64,000 bases of DNA from Micromonospora sp. Llam0 (GTDB lineage Bacteria > Actinomycetota > Actinomycetes > Mycobacteriales > Micromonosporaceae), in NCBI RefSeq assembly GCF_003751085.1, contig NZ_RJJY01000002.1:310001-374000 (forward strand), given 5' to 3'. Positions 1 through 12,376 of this stretch are shown here, one piece after another. A program made the translations under genes and the position numbers. The notes under the pieces were generated by a model. It did no database searches. It was not told the DNA's origin and worked only from the letters and a program-made list of their open reading frames with translations. Every line of letters starts with the position of its first letter. The first letter of the stretch is position 1.

Positions 1-659
1 CGGTCGCGGCGCCGACCGGCACCGACCCGGTGGGCGTGATCGAGGGCAATACGGCGATCGTGCTCTCGCTCGCGACCAGTCCGGACGGCACCCTGCTCGC
101 GGCGGCGACGACCGACGCCGACGTACGGATGTTCGACATCAGCGACCCGCGACACCCGGTACCGACCGGCCGGGCGTTGACCGGCTTCACGGGCTATGCG
201 CAGAGCGTTGCTTTCAGCCCGGACGGGAAGCGGATCGCGGCCGGCAGTGCCGACCGGACCATCCGGATCTGGAACGTCTCGAACCCGGGCCGACCGGCTC
301 CGGTCGGCTCACCCGTCAGCGGTCCGGTCGGCGGCGTCCTCGCGGTCGCCTTCAGTCCCGACGGGCACACACTCGCCGCGGCCTCCATCGACGGGACCGT
401 GTGGCTCTGGGCACTCGACAGTCCTGGCCCGCCGCAGCCGGTCGCGGTGTTGAATCGGGTAGCGGACGCGGTCAACGCAGTCACCTTCACCTCGGACGGG
501 CGCGGTCTCGTGGCAGCGGGCACCGACGGCATCATCCGGCTCTGGGACGTCCAGCCGGCACGGGTGGCATCCTGGATCTGCTCCGCCGCTGGAGACCCGC
601 TGACGGAAGCCGAGTGGGACCAGTACGTTCCCGATCTTCAATACGATCCACCGTGCTGA
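1..659 (+). CDS. WD40-repeat protein, C-terminal part (5' end outside the window)
   Basis: The frame is open to the left edge, so this is the end of a longer gene. At least four WD40 blades can be seen: each has an SPDG/TSDG turn followed by a D-x-x-[VI]-[RW]-[MIL]-[FW] strand (VRMFD, IRIWN, VWLWA, IRLWD). The last ~30 residues (WICSAAGDPLTEAEWDQY) are typical of the C-terminus of large actinomycete WD40 proteins whose N-terminal part is often a helix-turn-helix, NTPase or protease domain; that part is not visible here. The propeller is a protein-interaction platform. The partner and effector domain cannot be told from this fragment. Confidence 0.85.
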   Translation, partial: VAAPTGTDPVGVIEGNTAIVLSLATSPDGTLLAAATTDADVRMFDISDPRHPVPTGRALTGFTGYAQSVAFSPDGKRIAAGSADRTIRIWNVSNPGRPAPVGSPVSGPVGGVLAVAFSPDGHTLAAASIDGTVWLWALDSPGPPQPVAVLNRVADAVNAVTFTSDGRGLVAAGTDGIIRLWDVQPARVASWICSAAGDPLTEAEWDQYVPDLQYDPPC

Positions 660-827
660 CGTCTCGATGGCCGCCCAGTTCAACGCCGTACGGAGTTGTA
701 CGGAGCCGCCGGCCGGCGCGTCCGGGCTTGTCCGAACCGCCGCCAGGAGGCTTCCCCCGCTACCCGCCGCGCCGCTTCCCTGGACATGGACGCACATCGG
801 CGTCCGACCGTCAGGAGGGAACGACAC

Positions 828-1241
828 ATGACCAGTGCACCATCGTCACCGCCGCCGAACCGCCGAGCACTCCGTCGGGTCGCCGCCACGATCGCCCTCG
901 CCCTCGTCTCGGTGACCGGCCTGGTGGGGCTCTCCGCCGCGCCGGCCGCGGCCAGCTGGCACCCGGCCTCGGTCGGCTACTGGACCGAGAACCCCGGCCT
1001 GAGTCTGCGTGACTGCTACCACCCGACAGTGCAGCTGCCGCCGAGCCAGAACTGCACATTCATCAAGTACCTGCCCCGGTACACCAACGTCCACGTCGTC
1101 TGCCAACGCTCCGGACAGAACATCTACGGCAACAACGTGTGGGACTACGTGGTCTACTCGGGTGGCGAGGGCTTCGTCTCCGACTACTACATGGACACCA
1201 CCCACCCCAGCTGGATCCCCGGCATCGACATCTGCACCTGA
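828..1241 (+). CDS. Small secreted SH3-like protein
   Basis: 137 residues. The ATG at 828 is chosen because AGGAGG lies 7 bases upstream and the product then begins with a classic signal peptide: an Arg-rich n-region, a hydrophobic core around residues 18-36 and an AxA site (PAAA-S). The mature part is ~100 residues with four Cys (RDC, QNC, VVC and the C-terminal DICT), which probably form two disulfides. The NVWDYV...GFVSDYYM pattern resembles bacterial SH3 domains. It is likely an extracellular cell-wall-associated protein. No catalytic motif is seen, and a specific role cannot be assigned. Confidence 0.75.
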   Translation: MTSAPSSPPPNRRALRRVAATIALALVSVTGLVGLSAAPAAASWHPASVGYWTENPGLSLRDCYHPTVQLPPSQNCTFIKYLPRYTNVHVVCQRSGQNIYGNNVWDYVVYSGGEGFVSDYYMDTTHPSWIPGIDICT

Positions 1242-1249
1242 GGCACCTG

Positions 1250-1290
1250 GGCCGTTGGGGGGTGGAGCGCTGCTCCACCCCCCAACGGCC
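1250..1290. terminator. Strong bidirectional hairpin between convergent genes
   Basis: A perfect 19-bp inverted repeat (1250-1268 with 1272-1290, 3-nt loop) starts 8 bases after the stop of the secreted-protein gene and lies 15 bases before the end of the converging M50 protease gene. There is no clear U-tract, which is usual for high-GC actinobacteria. Confidence 0.85.
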
Positions 1291-1304
1291 TCTGCCTCCG
1301 ACGG

Positions 1305-2057
1305 TCACCCGCCCGGCGGCGTCGGCAGGTCCAGGTCGGCCAGCCACGGGCTGGCGAGCAGCAGTGCTCCGATGAACAGCGCGGCAAGGTTGATCAGGCC
1401 GAAGAACCCCACCCAGACCAGGCCGGGCACCCGGGTCAGCCAGGCGAGCTGGTCGGCGTCCGACTCCGGCGAGCGGCCCTGGGCACGCAGCCGCTGCAGC
1501 TCACCGACCGGCCGGACCCCGCCGATCAGCAGGAACCACACCCCGGTGTACGCGAACGCGGCCTGCACCTCCGGGCCGGTGGACCACGAGACGGCGAAGA
1601 CCACGCCCCCGGTGACCAGGATGGACACGATCCCGAAGAGGTTGCGGATCATCACCAGCATGGCGAGCAGCAGTGCCACGGCGATCCAGAGCAGCAGGGT
1701 GATCCGGTTGCCGCCGAGCAGCAGGGCACCGGCCAGCCCGACCAGCGACGGCGCGACGTAGCCCGCCAGCAGGGTGAGGATCATGCCCAGCCCGGTCGGC
1801 CGACCGGCGGACAGGGTCAGCCCGGAGGTGTCCGAGTGCAGCCGGATCCCTTTGAGCTTGCGGCCGGTGAGCAGGGCGATCAGCGCGTGCCCGCCTTCGT
1901 GGGCGATGGTGATCGCGTTGCGGCCGATCCGCCAGGGCAGCCGGGTGAGCACCGCGACCAGCGCGACGGCGGCGGTGATGAGCACGAGCAGTGGCGGCGG
2001 GTCGGTCTGGGCCGTGAAGAGGCGGTCCCACATTTCCGTCAGCCCGGTGATCGACAC
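1305..2057 (-). CDS. M50-family integral membrane metalloprotease
   Basis: 250 residues, mostly hydrophobic, with about six membrane segments. The zinc-binding HExxH motif appears as HEGGH near residues 54-58, inside the first long hydrophobic stretch, as expected for M50B-type (site-2-protease-like) peptidases. A second conserved site with the third metal ligand is not obvious. It would cleave a membrane substrate within or near the bilayer. No substrate such as an anti-sigma factor is adjacent. The small membrane protein gene upstream (2073-2318) is 15 bases away and likely co-transcribed. Confidence is high for the family and low for the role. Confidence 0.8.
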   Translation of the reverse strand: MSITGLTEMWDRLFTAQTDPPPLLVLITAAVALVAVLTRLPWRIGRNAITIAHEGGHALIALLTGRKLKGIRLHSDTSGLTLSAGRPTGLGMILTLLAGYVAPSLVGLAGALLLGGNRITLLLWIAVALLLAMLVMIRNLFGIVSILVTGGVVFAVSWSTGPEVQAAFAYTGVWFLLIGGVRPVGELQRLRAQGRSPESDADQLAWLTRVPGLVWVGFFGLINLAALFIGALLLASPWLADLDLPTPPGG

Positions 2058-2072
2058 AGCCAGCGAGCCTAC

Positions 2073-2318
2073 TCACCGCTCGCCACGCCCACCAGACCAC
2101 CGTCCGCCGGCGGGCATGACCGTAGGTTCGGCGCCGGCCCGATCACTGACGGTCATGCGGTACGCCGCCACGGCGGCGATCGTCACGGCCGCACCACCGG
2201 ACAGCACCAGCAGTACGGGTATCAGACCGACGCTGACGACCAGCAGGGCCGCATCGGCCAAAGCCACCAGCATCCACAGTGCCACGCTCGGCTTGACGAT
2301 CCGTCGACGGTTGACCAT
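2073..2318 (-). CDS. Small two-helix membrane protein
   Basis: 81 residues. The ATG at 2318 is preceded by GGAAGGAG, so it is preferred over a longer upstream frame. A basic N-terminus (MVNRRR) is followed by two adjacent hydrophobic segments (about residues 12-30 and 34-52) and a polar Gly/Arg-rich tail. No family was recognised. It lies directly upstream of the M50 protease gene and downstream of the kinase gene, all on the same strand, so it may be made with them. Confidence 0.6.
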   Translation of the reverse strand: MVNRRRIVKPSVALWMLVALADAALLVVSVGLIPVLLVLSGGAAVTIAAVAAYRMTVSDRAGAEPTVMPAGGRWSGGRGER

Positions 2319-2388
2319 GTCGCACTCTCCTTCCGTCGCGCTCCGGTTGTACCCGGAAGATCGGAAGTTCATGCGGGTGAGTCGTGGC

Positions 2389-4629
2389 TCAGCTCCCGGC
2401 GGGCTGGAACCTGCTCGCCATCAGCTCGAAGTAGACCAGGTCCTGCTGCCAGCGTTCGGCCGTGGTGGACCAGTAGATGGAGTACGCCTTGTCCGGTGCG
2501 GTGACGAACCCCCGGTTGCGCACCTGCAGTCGGTTGCCCTGGTTGCTGGTGTAGCGGAACTCCCAGTCGGCGGCGTCGAGGAAGTAGTCGACGGCTTCGA
2601 TCCGTACTCGCTCGTAGTCGTTGTAGGTGCCCCGCCGCGCCTGCTCCTGGTTCTGCCAGTCGGCGACCGGATCCGGCTTCGGGTTGTCGGTTTGGTCGAT
2701 GATGATCAGGCGACCGAGTCGACCGTTCTCCCGGAACTCCACCCGGGTTCGTTCGCGGCTGACCGACCAGCCTTCCGGCACCGGCACGGAGAACCCGGTC
2801 TGGTCCTCGTGCAGCCGCCAGCCGTCGGGCAACGGCGACTGCGGGTCCGGCGGCTGGGGCGACTCGCCGTTCTGCGGCGGCACCGCCGGCACCTCGGGCG
2901 ACAGCTCGGCCGCTGGGGAGCTGAGCTCGGCGCTCGGCTCGGCGCTCGGCGCGCCGGAGGTCGGTGCCGGGGCCGACGGCGTGGCCGAGGCGGCCGGACC
3001 GGTGCCGAGCTGTCCGTCGGGCTCGTCCTCGTCGCCAGCGGCCAGCAGCACGACGGTCACCAGCAGCGCCAGTACGACCACAGCGGCCACACCGCTGATC
3101 AGCCAGGTACGCGGCAGCTCGGTCACGGACCGGACAGCCCGCGCGGCGCGGTCGAACAGCAGGGCCGGCGCGGACCAGTTTCGCCGGTCCGACGCACTGG
3201 CGGCAGCAGCCACCGATTCGGGTTGTTCCTGGACCGGTGGCCGCTCGGCGGGCTCGGCGGCCGTCGGCTGCTCAGCTGCCTCGGCCGCCGCCGGCTGCTT
3301 GACAGGCTCGGCCGCCGTCGGCTGCTCCGTCGCCTTGGCAGCCGCTGGCTGCTTGACCGGCTCGGCGGTCGGCGACCGCTCGGCCGTCTTACGGTCCGGC
3401 GTGGTCTCCTTGCGGCCCGGCACCACCTGGGTACGCTCCGCCTGGGGCAGCACGGTGGTCTCCGACGGCGGCTCACCGGCTTTGGTCGGCAGCACGCTCG
3501 TCTCGGCTGCGGCTGCGGTCGCCGCGCCGGCAGGTTGGTCGGTCGACGGCACCACCCTGGTCGGGTCCGCCGAGTTGGTCGGGCGGGTGACCGGCGGGCC
3601 GTACTTGGCCGGGCCGGGGACGACCGGCAACGCGGTCGGCAACGGGGCCACCGGCGGAGACACCGGCTCCGACGGGACCGGGGTGCGCGGCGTCCCGCCG
3701 CGCGGACCGGGCACGATCCCCGACCGGGACTCGCCGGGGCGGACCTCCCGGCTGCCGTACGGGCTGGGTCGGCGTACCCCGTCGAGCAGTGAGCGACCGC
3801 GCCGCGGACCGCGACCTGCGGCGCGGGTCAGCAGTCGCTCCGCCTCGTCGGCCTTCATCCGGGTGTACGGGTCCTTGCGCAGCAGCCCGGCCAGCACCGG
3901 CTTGAGTGGGCCGGCCCGGCGGGCGGGCGGCGGCGGCTCGGTGGCCAGCGCGGAGAGCGTCGCGATGGCGGTCTGCCGGGCGTACGGCGACTGCCCCTCG
4001 ACGGCCGCGTACAGCGTCGCGCCGAGCGACCACAGGTCGCCTTCCGGGCCGGCGCTGCCGGTCCGGGCCCGCTCCGGGGCGATGTACGCCGGTGAGCCCA
4101 GCACCAGCCCGGTACGGGTGACGTTGGGGTCACCCGGCACGGTGGCCAGACCGAAGTCGGTGAGCACCACCCGGCCGTCGTGGCCGAGCAGTACGTTGCC
4201 GGGCTTGACGTCCCGGTGCATCACCCCGGACAGGTGGGCGGACCGGAGCGCGCCGAGCACGCCGAGGCCGATCTCCGCGGCCCGGGTCGCCGGGACCGGG
4301 CCGTTCTGGGCGAGCACGTCCTGCAGCGACCGGGACGGCACGTACTCCATCACGATCCACGGGTCGCCGTCGGTGCGCAGCACGTCGAAGACGCGTACCA
4401 CGTTGATGTGGTTGAGTCGGGCGATCGCCCGCGCCTCGCGCAGTGAGCGTTCCCGCATCTCGCGGCGCTCCTGGTCGGTGAGTCCCGGCGGCGGCACCAG
4501 CTCCTTGATCGCCACGTCCCGGTGCAACACCTCGTCGCGGGCCTTCCAGACCCGGCCCATGCCGCCCTGACCGAGCGGCTCGACCAGCCGGTAACGGTCT
4601 GCAACTAGTTGCGGGGGCACAACGGACAT
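2389..4629 (-). CDS. Membrane Ser/Thr protein kinase with extracytoplasmic PsbP-like domain
   Basis: About 746 residues. The N-terminal kinase domain (residues ~8-270) has the Gly-rich loop GQGGMG, VAIKEL with the ATP Lys, the catalytic loop HRDVKPGN and the DFG Asp in TDFGLA. A long Pro/Ala/Glu linker follows, with imperfect repeats of the type AAEPVKQP (about residues 410-490), then a single membrane helix (ISGVAAVVVLALLVTVVLLA) and a ~150-residue outside domain beginning GFSVPVPEGW. There are no PASTA repeats. The outer domain resembles that of the kinase at 26560-28590. The start at 4629 (ATG, MSVVPP) places the kinase domain at the usual distance from the N-terminus; a start 15 codons upstream is possible. 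It is divergent from accE. Confidence 0.9.
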   Translation of the reverse strand: MSVVPPQLVADRYRLVEPLGQGGMGRVWKARDEVLHRDVAIKELVPPPGLTDQERREMRERSLREARAIARLNHINVVRVFDVLRTDGDPWIVMEYVPSRSLQDVLAQNGPVPATRAAEIGLGVLGALRSAHLSGVMHRDVKPGNVLLGHDGRVVLTDFGLATVPGDPNVTRTGLVLGSPAYIAPERARTGSAGPEGDLWSLGATLYAAVEGQSPYARQTAIATLSALATEPPPPARRAGPLKPVLAGLLRKDPYTRMKADEAERLLTRAAGRGPRRGRSLLDGVRRPSPYGSREVRPGESRSGIVPGPRGGTPRTPVPSEPVSPPVAPLPTALPVVPGPAKYGPPVTRPTNSADPTRVVPSTDQPAGAATAAAAETSVLPTKAGEPPSETTVLPQAERTQVVPGRKETTPDRKTAERSPTAEPVKQPAAAKATEQPTAAEPVKQPAAAEAAEQPTAAEPAERPPVQEQPESVAAAASASDRRNWSAPALLFDRAARAVRSVTELPRTWLISGVAAVVVLALLVTVVLLAAGDEDEPDGQLGTGPAASATPSAPAPTSGAPSAEPSAELSSPAAELSPEVPAVPPQNGESPQPPDPQSPLPDGWRLHEDQTGFSVPVPEGWSVSRERTRVEFRENGRLGRLIIIDQTDNPKPDPVADWQNQEQARRGTYNDYERVRIEAVDYFLDAADWEFRYTSNQGNRLQVRNRGFVTAPDKAYSIYWSTTAERWQQDLVYFELMASRFQPAGS

Positions 4630-4791
4630 CCAAATGACCGTACCCGGAAGGCTTGGGTGCCACACGATCGGCACGCGGCCGGTGTGAGCCGCGCGTCATA
4701 TGGTACCGGGGTGGCAACCTGACGCCGACGGTAGCGCGCCAGTAATGATCACCACTCGCCGGCCGGCCCGTTCGGCACGTACGCTCGGCCG

Positions 4792-5013
4792 ATGAGCGAC
4801 GCGGAGCCGGCCTGGCGGATCGTCCGGGGCACCCCGACCCCCGAGGAGTTGGCGGCGCTGGTGGGCGTGCTCGTCGCCCGTACCCGTCCGGTTGCCGACA
4901 GCGGCACCGACCGGCCGGCACCGTCGCGGTGGGCCCGCAGCGCCCGACCCACGCCGGGTTTCCCCGGCCGGCTCGGTCCGGACGCCTGGCGGGCCAGCGC
5001 GCTGCCCCACTGA
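4792..5013 (+). CDS. accE: Acyl-CoA carboxylase epsilon subunit
   Basis: 73 residues with the hallmark RIVRGTPTPEELAALV near the N-terminus and a W-R-x-S/W-A-R type basic C-terminal half, the usual form of actinobacterial AccE. This small subunit stabilises the complex of the biotinylated alpha chain and the beta carboxyltransferase that makes malonyl-CoA or methylmalonyl-CoA. It is followed by maf, as in many actinobacteria. The accD-type beta subunit that normally sits just upstream is absent here: a divergent kinase gene occupies that place. The alpha chain is 4 kb downstream (9129-10874). Confidence 0.85.
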   Translation: MSDAEPAWRIVRGTPTPEELAALVGVLVARTRPVADSGTDRPAPSRWARSARPTPGFPGRLGPDAWRASALPH

Positions 5014-5062
5014 TCACACTGATCATCGGTATCGCATGCCCGGGCCGGTAGCCTGACCACCC

Positions 5063-5707
5063 GTGGCTACCTCCCTGCGTCCGCGTCTGGTGCTCGCCTC
5101 GGCGAGCCCGGCCCGGCACAAACTCCTGCAGGCCGCCGGCATCACCCCTCAGGTGCTGGTGAGCGGCGTCGACGAGGAGTCGGTGACGCTGGACCGGGCC
5201 GACGAGTTGTGCCTGGAGTTGGCCCGGCGCAAGATGGCCGCCGTCGCCGATCGGCTCCGGCCCGACCTCGCCGCCGACGACACCGACCTGCTGGTCCTCG
5301 GCTGCGATTCGGTGCTCGACTTCGACGGGGAGATTCTCGGCAAGCCGGCCGACGCCGCCGACGCGACCGAGCGGTGGCGGCGGATGCGCGGGCGGTCCGG
5401 GGTGTTGTACACCGGCCACGCGCTGACCAGTCTGGCCACCGGCGGGTACGCCGGTGCCGCCGCCGCGACCGTCGTGCACTTCGCCGAGGTCACCGACGAC
5501 GAGGTCGCCGCGTACGTGGCGACTGGCGAACCGCTGCAGGTGGCCGGGTCGTTCACCATCGACGGGTTGGGCGGGCCGTTCCTGGAGCGGATCGAAGGCG
5601 ACCACGGCACGGTGGTGGGGTTGTCGCTGCCGTTGCTGCGCCGGCTGGTCACCGAGGTCGGCTACCGGATCACGGATCTGTGGGGCGAGCCCGACACCGG
5701 GCGGTAG
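5063..5707 (+). CDS. maf: Maf-family nucleoside triphosphate pyrophosphatase
   Basis: 214 residues, GTG start. It has the N-terminal motif LVLASASPARHKLL (S-x-S-x-x-R), the catalytic region LGCDSVLDFDG with the Asp that acts as general base, GKP after it, and the C-terminal SFTIDGLGGPFLERIEGD signature. Maf proteins hydrolyse non-canonical or modified NTPs such as dTTP/UTP or m5UTP to the monophosphate. It lies 49 bases after accE on the same strand, a spacing consistent with co-transcription. Confidence 0.92.
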   Translation: MATSLRPRLVLASASPARHKLLQAAGITPQVLVSGVDEESVTLDRADELCLELARRKMAAVADRLRPDLAADDTDLLVLGCDSVLDFDGEILGKPADAADATERWRRMRGRSGVLYTGHALTSLATGGYAGAAAATVVHFAEVTDDEVAAYVATGEPLQVAGSFTIDGLGGPFLERIEGDHGTVVGLSLPLLRRLVTEVGYRITDLWGEPDTGR

Positions 5708-5726
5708 CCGGACTAGCGTCATGCCC

Positions 5727-6380
5727 ATGACCACCAAGACCTTGCCGATGACCGATGCCCTGCAGGCGTACGTCATCGCCCACGGCACCCCGCCGGACGA
5801 GATCGTCAGTGACCTCATCGCCGAGACCGCCAGCACGCTGCCGGAGAACGCGCAGATGCAGGTCGCACCGGAGCAGGCGGCCCTGATGACCCTGCTGACC
5901 CGGCTGGTGAACGCCCGCCGGGCGGTGGAGGTCGGCACCTTCACCGGGCTGTCCGCGCTGGCCATCGCCCGTGGTCTGCCGGCGGACGGGCAGTTGATCT
6001 GTCTGGACGTGTCGGAGGAGTTCACCGCGGTGGCCCGGCGCTACTGGCAGCGGGCCGGGGTCGACGGCCGGATCGACCTGCGGATCGGCCCGGCGGCCGA
6101 CTCGCTGCGGGCGTTGCCGGGCGAGCCGCACCTCGACCTGGCGTTCATCGACGCCGACAAGATCAGCTACCCGGTCTACTGGGGTGAGCTGGTGCCCCGG
6201 ATGCGGCCCGGCGGGCTGATCGTGATCGACAACGTGCTGCGGCACGGTCGGGTGCTGGCCCCGCAGAGCGAAGAGGACGAGGCGATGGTCGCCTTCAACA
6301 AGCAGGTGGCCGCCGACGACCGGGTGGACGTGGTGATGTTGGCGATCGCCGACGGGCTGACCCTGGCCCGGCGCAGGTGA
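5727..6380 (+). CDS. SAM-dependent O-methyltransferase (caffeoyl-CoA type)
   Basis: About 217 residues; an in-frame ATG two codons upstream (5721) is an equal alternative start. VEVGTFTGLSALAIARGLP is motif I (SAM binding) of the O-methyltransferase family 3, AFIDADKISYPVYW carries the metal-binding Asp region, and VIDNVLRHGRV supplies the second D-N metal ligands. The family needs a divalent metal and methylates catechol-like hydroxyls. The substrate here is unknown. It follows maf by about 20 bases. Confidence 0.9.
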   Translation: MTTKTLPMTDALQAYVIAHGTPPDEIVSDLIAETASTLPENAQMQVAPEQAALMTLLTRLVNARRAVEVGTFTGLSALAIARGLPADGQLICLDVSEEFTAVARRYWQRAGVDGRIDLRIGPAADSLRALPGEPHLDLAFIDADKISYPVYWGELVPRMRPGGLIVIDNVLRHGRVLAPQSEEDEAMVAFNKQVAADDRVDVVMLAIADGLTLARRR

Positions 6381-6435
6381 CAGCCGGGCCGACGCGGGTG
6401 ACAGCGGGCCGGCCGGTCCGGCGGTAGCCTGGAAC

Positions 6436-6474
6436 GGCTGCCCTCTGTGCCGTTGCCGTGCGCAGAGGGCAGCC
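6436..6474. terminator. Hairpin between converging methyltransferase and ABC permease genes
   Basis: A 15-bp inverted repeat (6436-6450 with 6460-6474, one G-T mismatch, 9-nt loop) lies in the 121-bp gap between the two converging genes. Its position and stability fit a bidirectional terminator. Confidence 0.8.
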
Positions 6475-6501
6475 CCGTGGCCGGCTATCGAAAAGCGGGG
6501 A

Positions 6502-7266
6502 CTACCGGACGCTGCGGGCGAAGGCGCGGGCCGCCCAGGTGACCGCGAGGCTGGCCAGCGCCAGGGTGATCAGCAGACCCTGCCAGACCGCGTCGTCGCC
6601 GAGGTTGCCGGCGAACAAGGCCCGGGTGCCGTCGACCGCCCAGGAGAACGGGTTCCACTGCGCCACCCGCTGCAGCCACAGCGGCGCGAAGGCCAGCGGC
6701 AGCAGGATGCCGGAGAGCAGCAGCACCGGCTGGGCCACCGTGTTCATCAGCGGGGCGAGCGCGTCCTCGCTGCGGACCAGCAGCGCCACGCCGTACGACA
6801 CCGCCGAGGTCATCAGCGCGATCAGGGCGAGCAGCAGGTACGCCAGCAGCAGGTTGCCCAGCTGCACGGTGAGCCCGAACGGGATCGCCAGCACCGTGAT
6901 GATGACGGCCTGCAGCAGCAGGGACACCACGTCGCGCAGGCTGCGGCCGAGCAGCAGGGCGAGCCGGCTGACCGGGGTGACCCGGGAGCGCTCGATCACG
7001 CCGGCGCGCAGCTCGGCGATCAGGCCGAAGCCCTGGAACAGGCCGCCGAAGATGGCCAGCAGCACCAGCAGACCGGGCACGAAGATGCGGTAGATCTCCG
7101 CGTCGGTGGTCGCGCCCATCGGGGCCAGCGCCGGCTTGAGCAGCGGGGCGAACAGCACCAGGTACATGATCGGCTGGAACACCCCGACGAAGATCCAGAC
7201 GGGGTTGCGCAGCAGCAGCAACGCCTGCCGCTGGAAGATCAGCCAGGTGTCGCGGGCGAATTTCAT
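6502..7266 (-). CDS. ABC-2 type exporter permease (DrrB-like)
   Basis: 254 residues, six hydrophobic segments, with the ABC-2 signature region RVTPVSRLALLLGRSLRDVV and NPFSWAVDGTRALFAG near the end, both typical of DrrB-like daunorubicin-resistance permeases. GGAG precedes the ATG. It starts 30 bases after the stop of its ATPase partner, so the two form one exporter operon. It is likely a drug or lipid efflux permease at the cytoplasmic membrane, controlled by the PadR protein encoded just upstream. Confidence 0.88.
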   Translation of the reverse strand: MKFARDTWLIFQRQALLLLRNPVWIFVGVFQPIMYLVLFAPLLKPALAPMGATTDAEIYRIFVPGLLVLLAIFGGLFQGFGLIAELRAGVIERSRVTPVSRLALLLGRSLRDVVSLLLQAVIITVLAIPFGLTVQLGNLLLAYLLLALIALMTSAVSYGVALLVRSEDALAPLMNTVAQPVLLLSGILLPLAFAPLWLQRVAQWNPFSWAVDGTRALFAGNLGDDAVWQGLLITLALASLAVTWAARAFARSVR

Positions 7267-7296
7267 CGTACGGTCTCCGTCATCGGGGCGGCCGGC

Positions 7297-8256
<960 letters not shown>

Positions 8257-8374
8257 TAAGTGTCTCCTGGCTTGCCGAGCCGGCCGGCCGCCGGCCGCTC
8301 TCCCCCGTGGGCAGGCCGGGCCGCCCAGCTCCCCACGCTGCGTCTGGCACGCTAGACCCCGGCGATCGGGCTAG

Positions 8375-8384
8375 TCAACGTTGA
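8375..8384. promoter_or_regulatory. Possible operator of the PadR-ABC unit
   Basis: A perfect 10-bp palindrome, TCAACGTTGA, overlaps the stop codon of the padR-like gene and lies about 120 bases upstream of the ABC ATPase start. PadR proteins bind short dyads upstream of efflux genes. Whether this one is used is an inference; the match to the usual ATGT-N8-ACAT PadR pattern is poor. Confidence 0.25.
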
Positions 8385-9022
8385 TTATTACTGGGTGATC
8401 TGGCCGACTCCCGGTCGGCGGCGTCCAGGTCAGCCTGCCACCCCGCCCAGGTGCCGTCAGCCGGCTCCTCCGCCGGGTGATACGACGCTCCCGACTCGAT
8501 CAGCGCGGCGATCCGGTCACACCACGCGATCTCCCCGTCGACCCGGGCGATGGTCAGCTCCAGCATCCAGCCGACGTACGACGGTTTCTGCCGCAACCAC
8601 CCGGCGGTCAGGTCGCTGCGGGTCGCCGCGTTGCCGGCCCGCAGCGTCGCGGCCCGACCCCGCAACATGGCGACCGCCTCCGCCCGGGGCATCGCCGGCA
8701 GAAAGGCGAACGCACTGAGGAACGGATCGGCCGACGGCCGACAGTCGTGCCAGTGCTGCCGCAGCAACGAGTCGAACTCGTCGATCCCGGCGGGGGTGAT
8801 CTCGTAGCTGGTCCGCGCCGGCCGGGCACCCACCTGGGCGGTGCCGACCTGACAGAGCAGCCCTTCGTCGGCGAGCTTGCGCAGCGCGTGGTAGATCGAC
8901 CCCGGTGCGACGTTGGCCCAACTGTCCGCCCGCCAACTGAGCAGCTCACGGCGCACGTCGTAGCCGTGCACCGGTTGCATCCATTTGACCAGACCGAGAA
9001 TCATCATCCGGGTGGCAGACAC
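8375..9022 (-). CDS. PadR-family transcriptional regulator
   Basis: 215 residues. The N-terminal winged helix carries the PadR pattern ILGLVKWMQPVHGYDVRREL...PGSIYHALRKLADEGLL (about residues 8-60), followed by a C-terminal helical dimerisation part. PadR regulators commonly repress adjacent multidrug exporters and respond to the drug itself. The gene lies upstream of, and on the same strand as, the DrrAB-like exporter genes, with a 118-bp gap, which supports local control. Confidence 0.9.
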   Translation of the reverse strand: MSATRMMILGLVKWMQPVHGYDVRRELLSWRADSWANVAPGSIYHALRKLADEGLLCQVGTAQVGARPARTSYEITPAGIDEFDSLLRQHWHDCRPSADPFLSAFAFLPAMPRAEAVAMLRGRAATLRAGNAATRSDLTAGWLRQKPSYVGWMLELTIARVDGEIAWCDRIAALIESGASYHPAEEPADGTWAGWQADLDAADRESARSPSNNQR

Positions 9023-9128
9023 ATCCGGAGCCTAATCGCCAGTGCGCCATCCCACACTGAGCGCCGGTTTAGTTGATCAAGCAGGCCGTTAGACTCCGGC
9101 TTGATCCGTGAGCAAAGGAGAACAGGGC

Positions 9129-12351
<3,223 letters not shown>

Positions 12352-12376
12352 CCGGGCTGGTCACCGAAGTCGCGGT

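Noticed and set aside
1774..3792. Long rightward frame across the M50 protease, small membrane protein and kinase genes
   Set aside because: Antisense to three well-supported genes; Arg/Gly-rich shadow of third-position GC.
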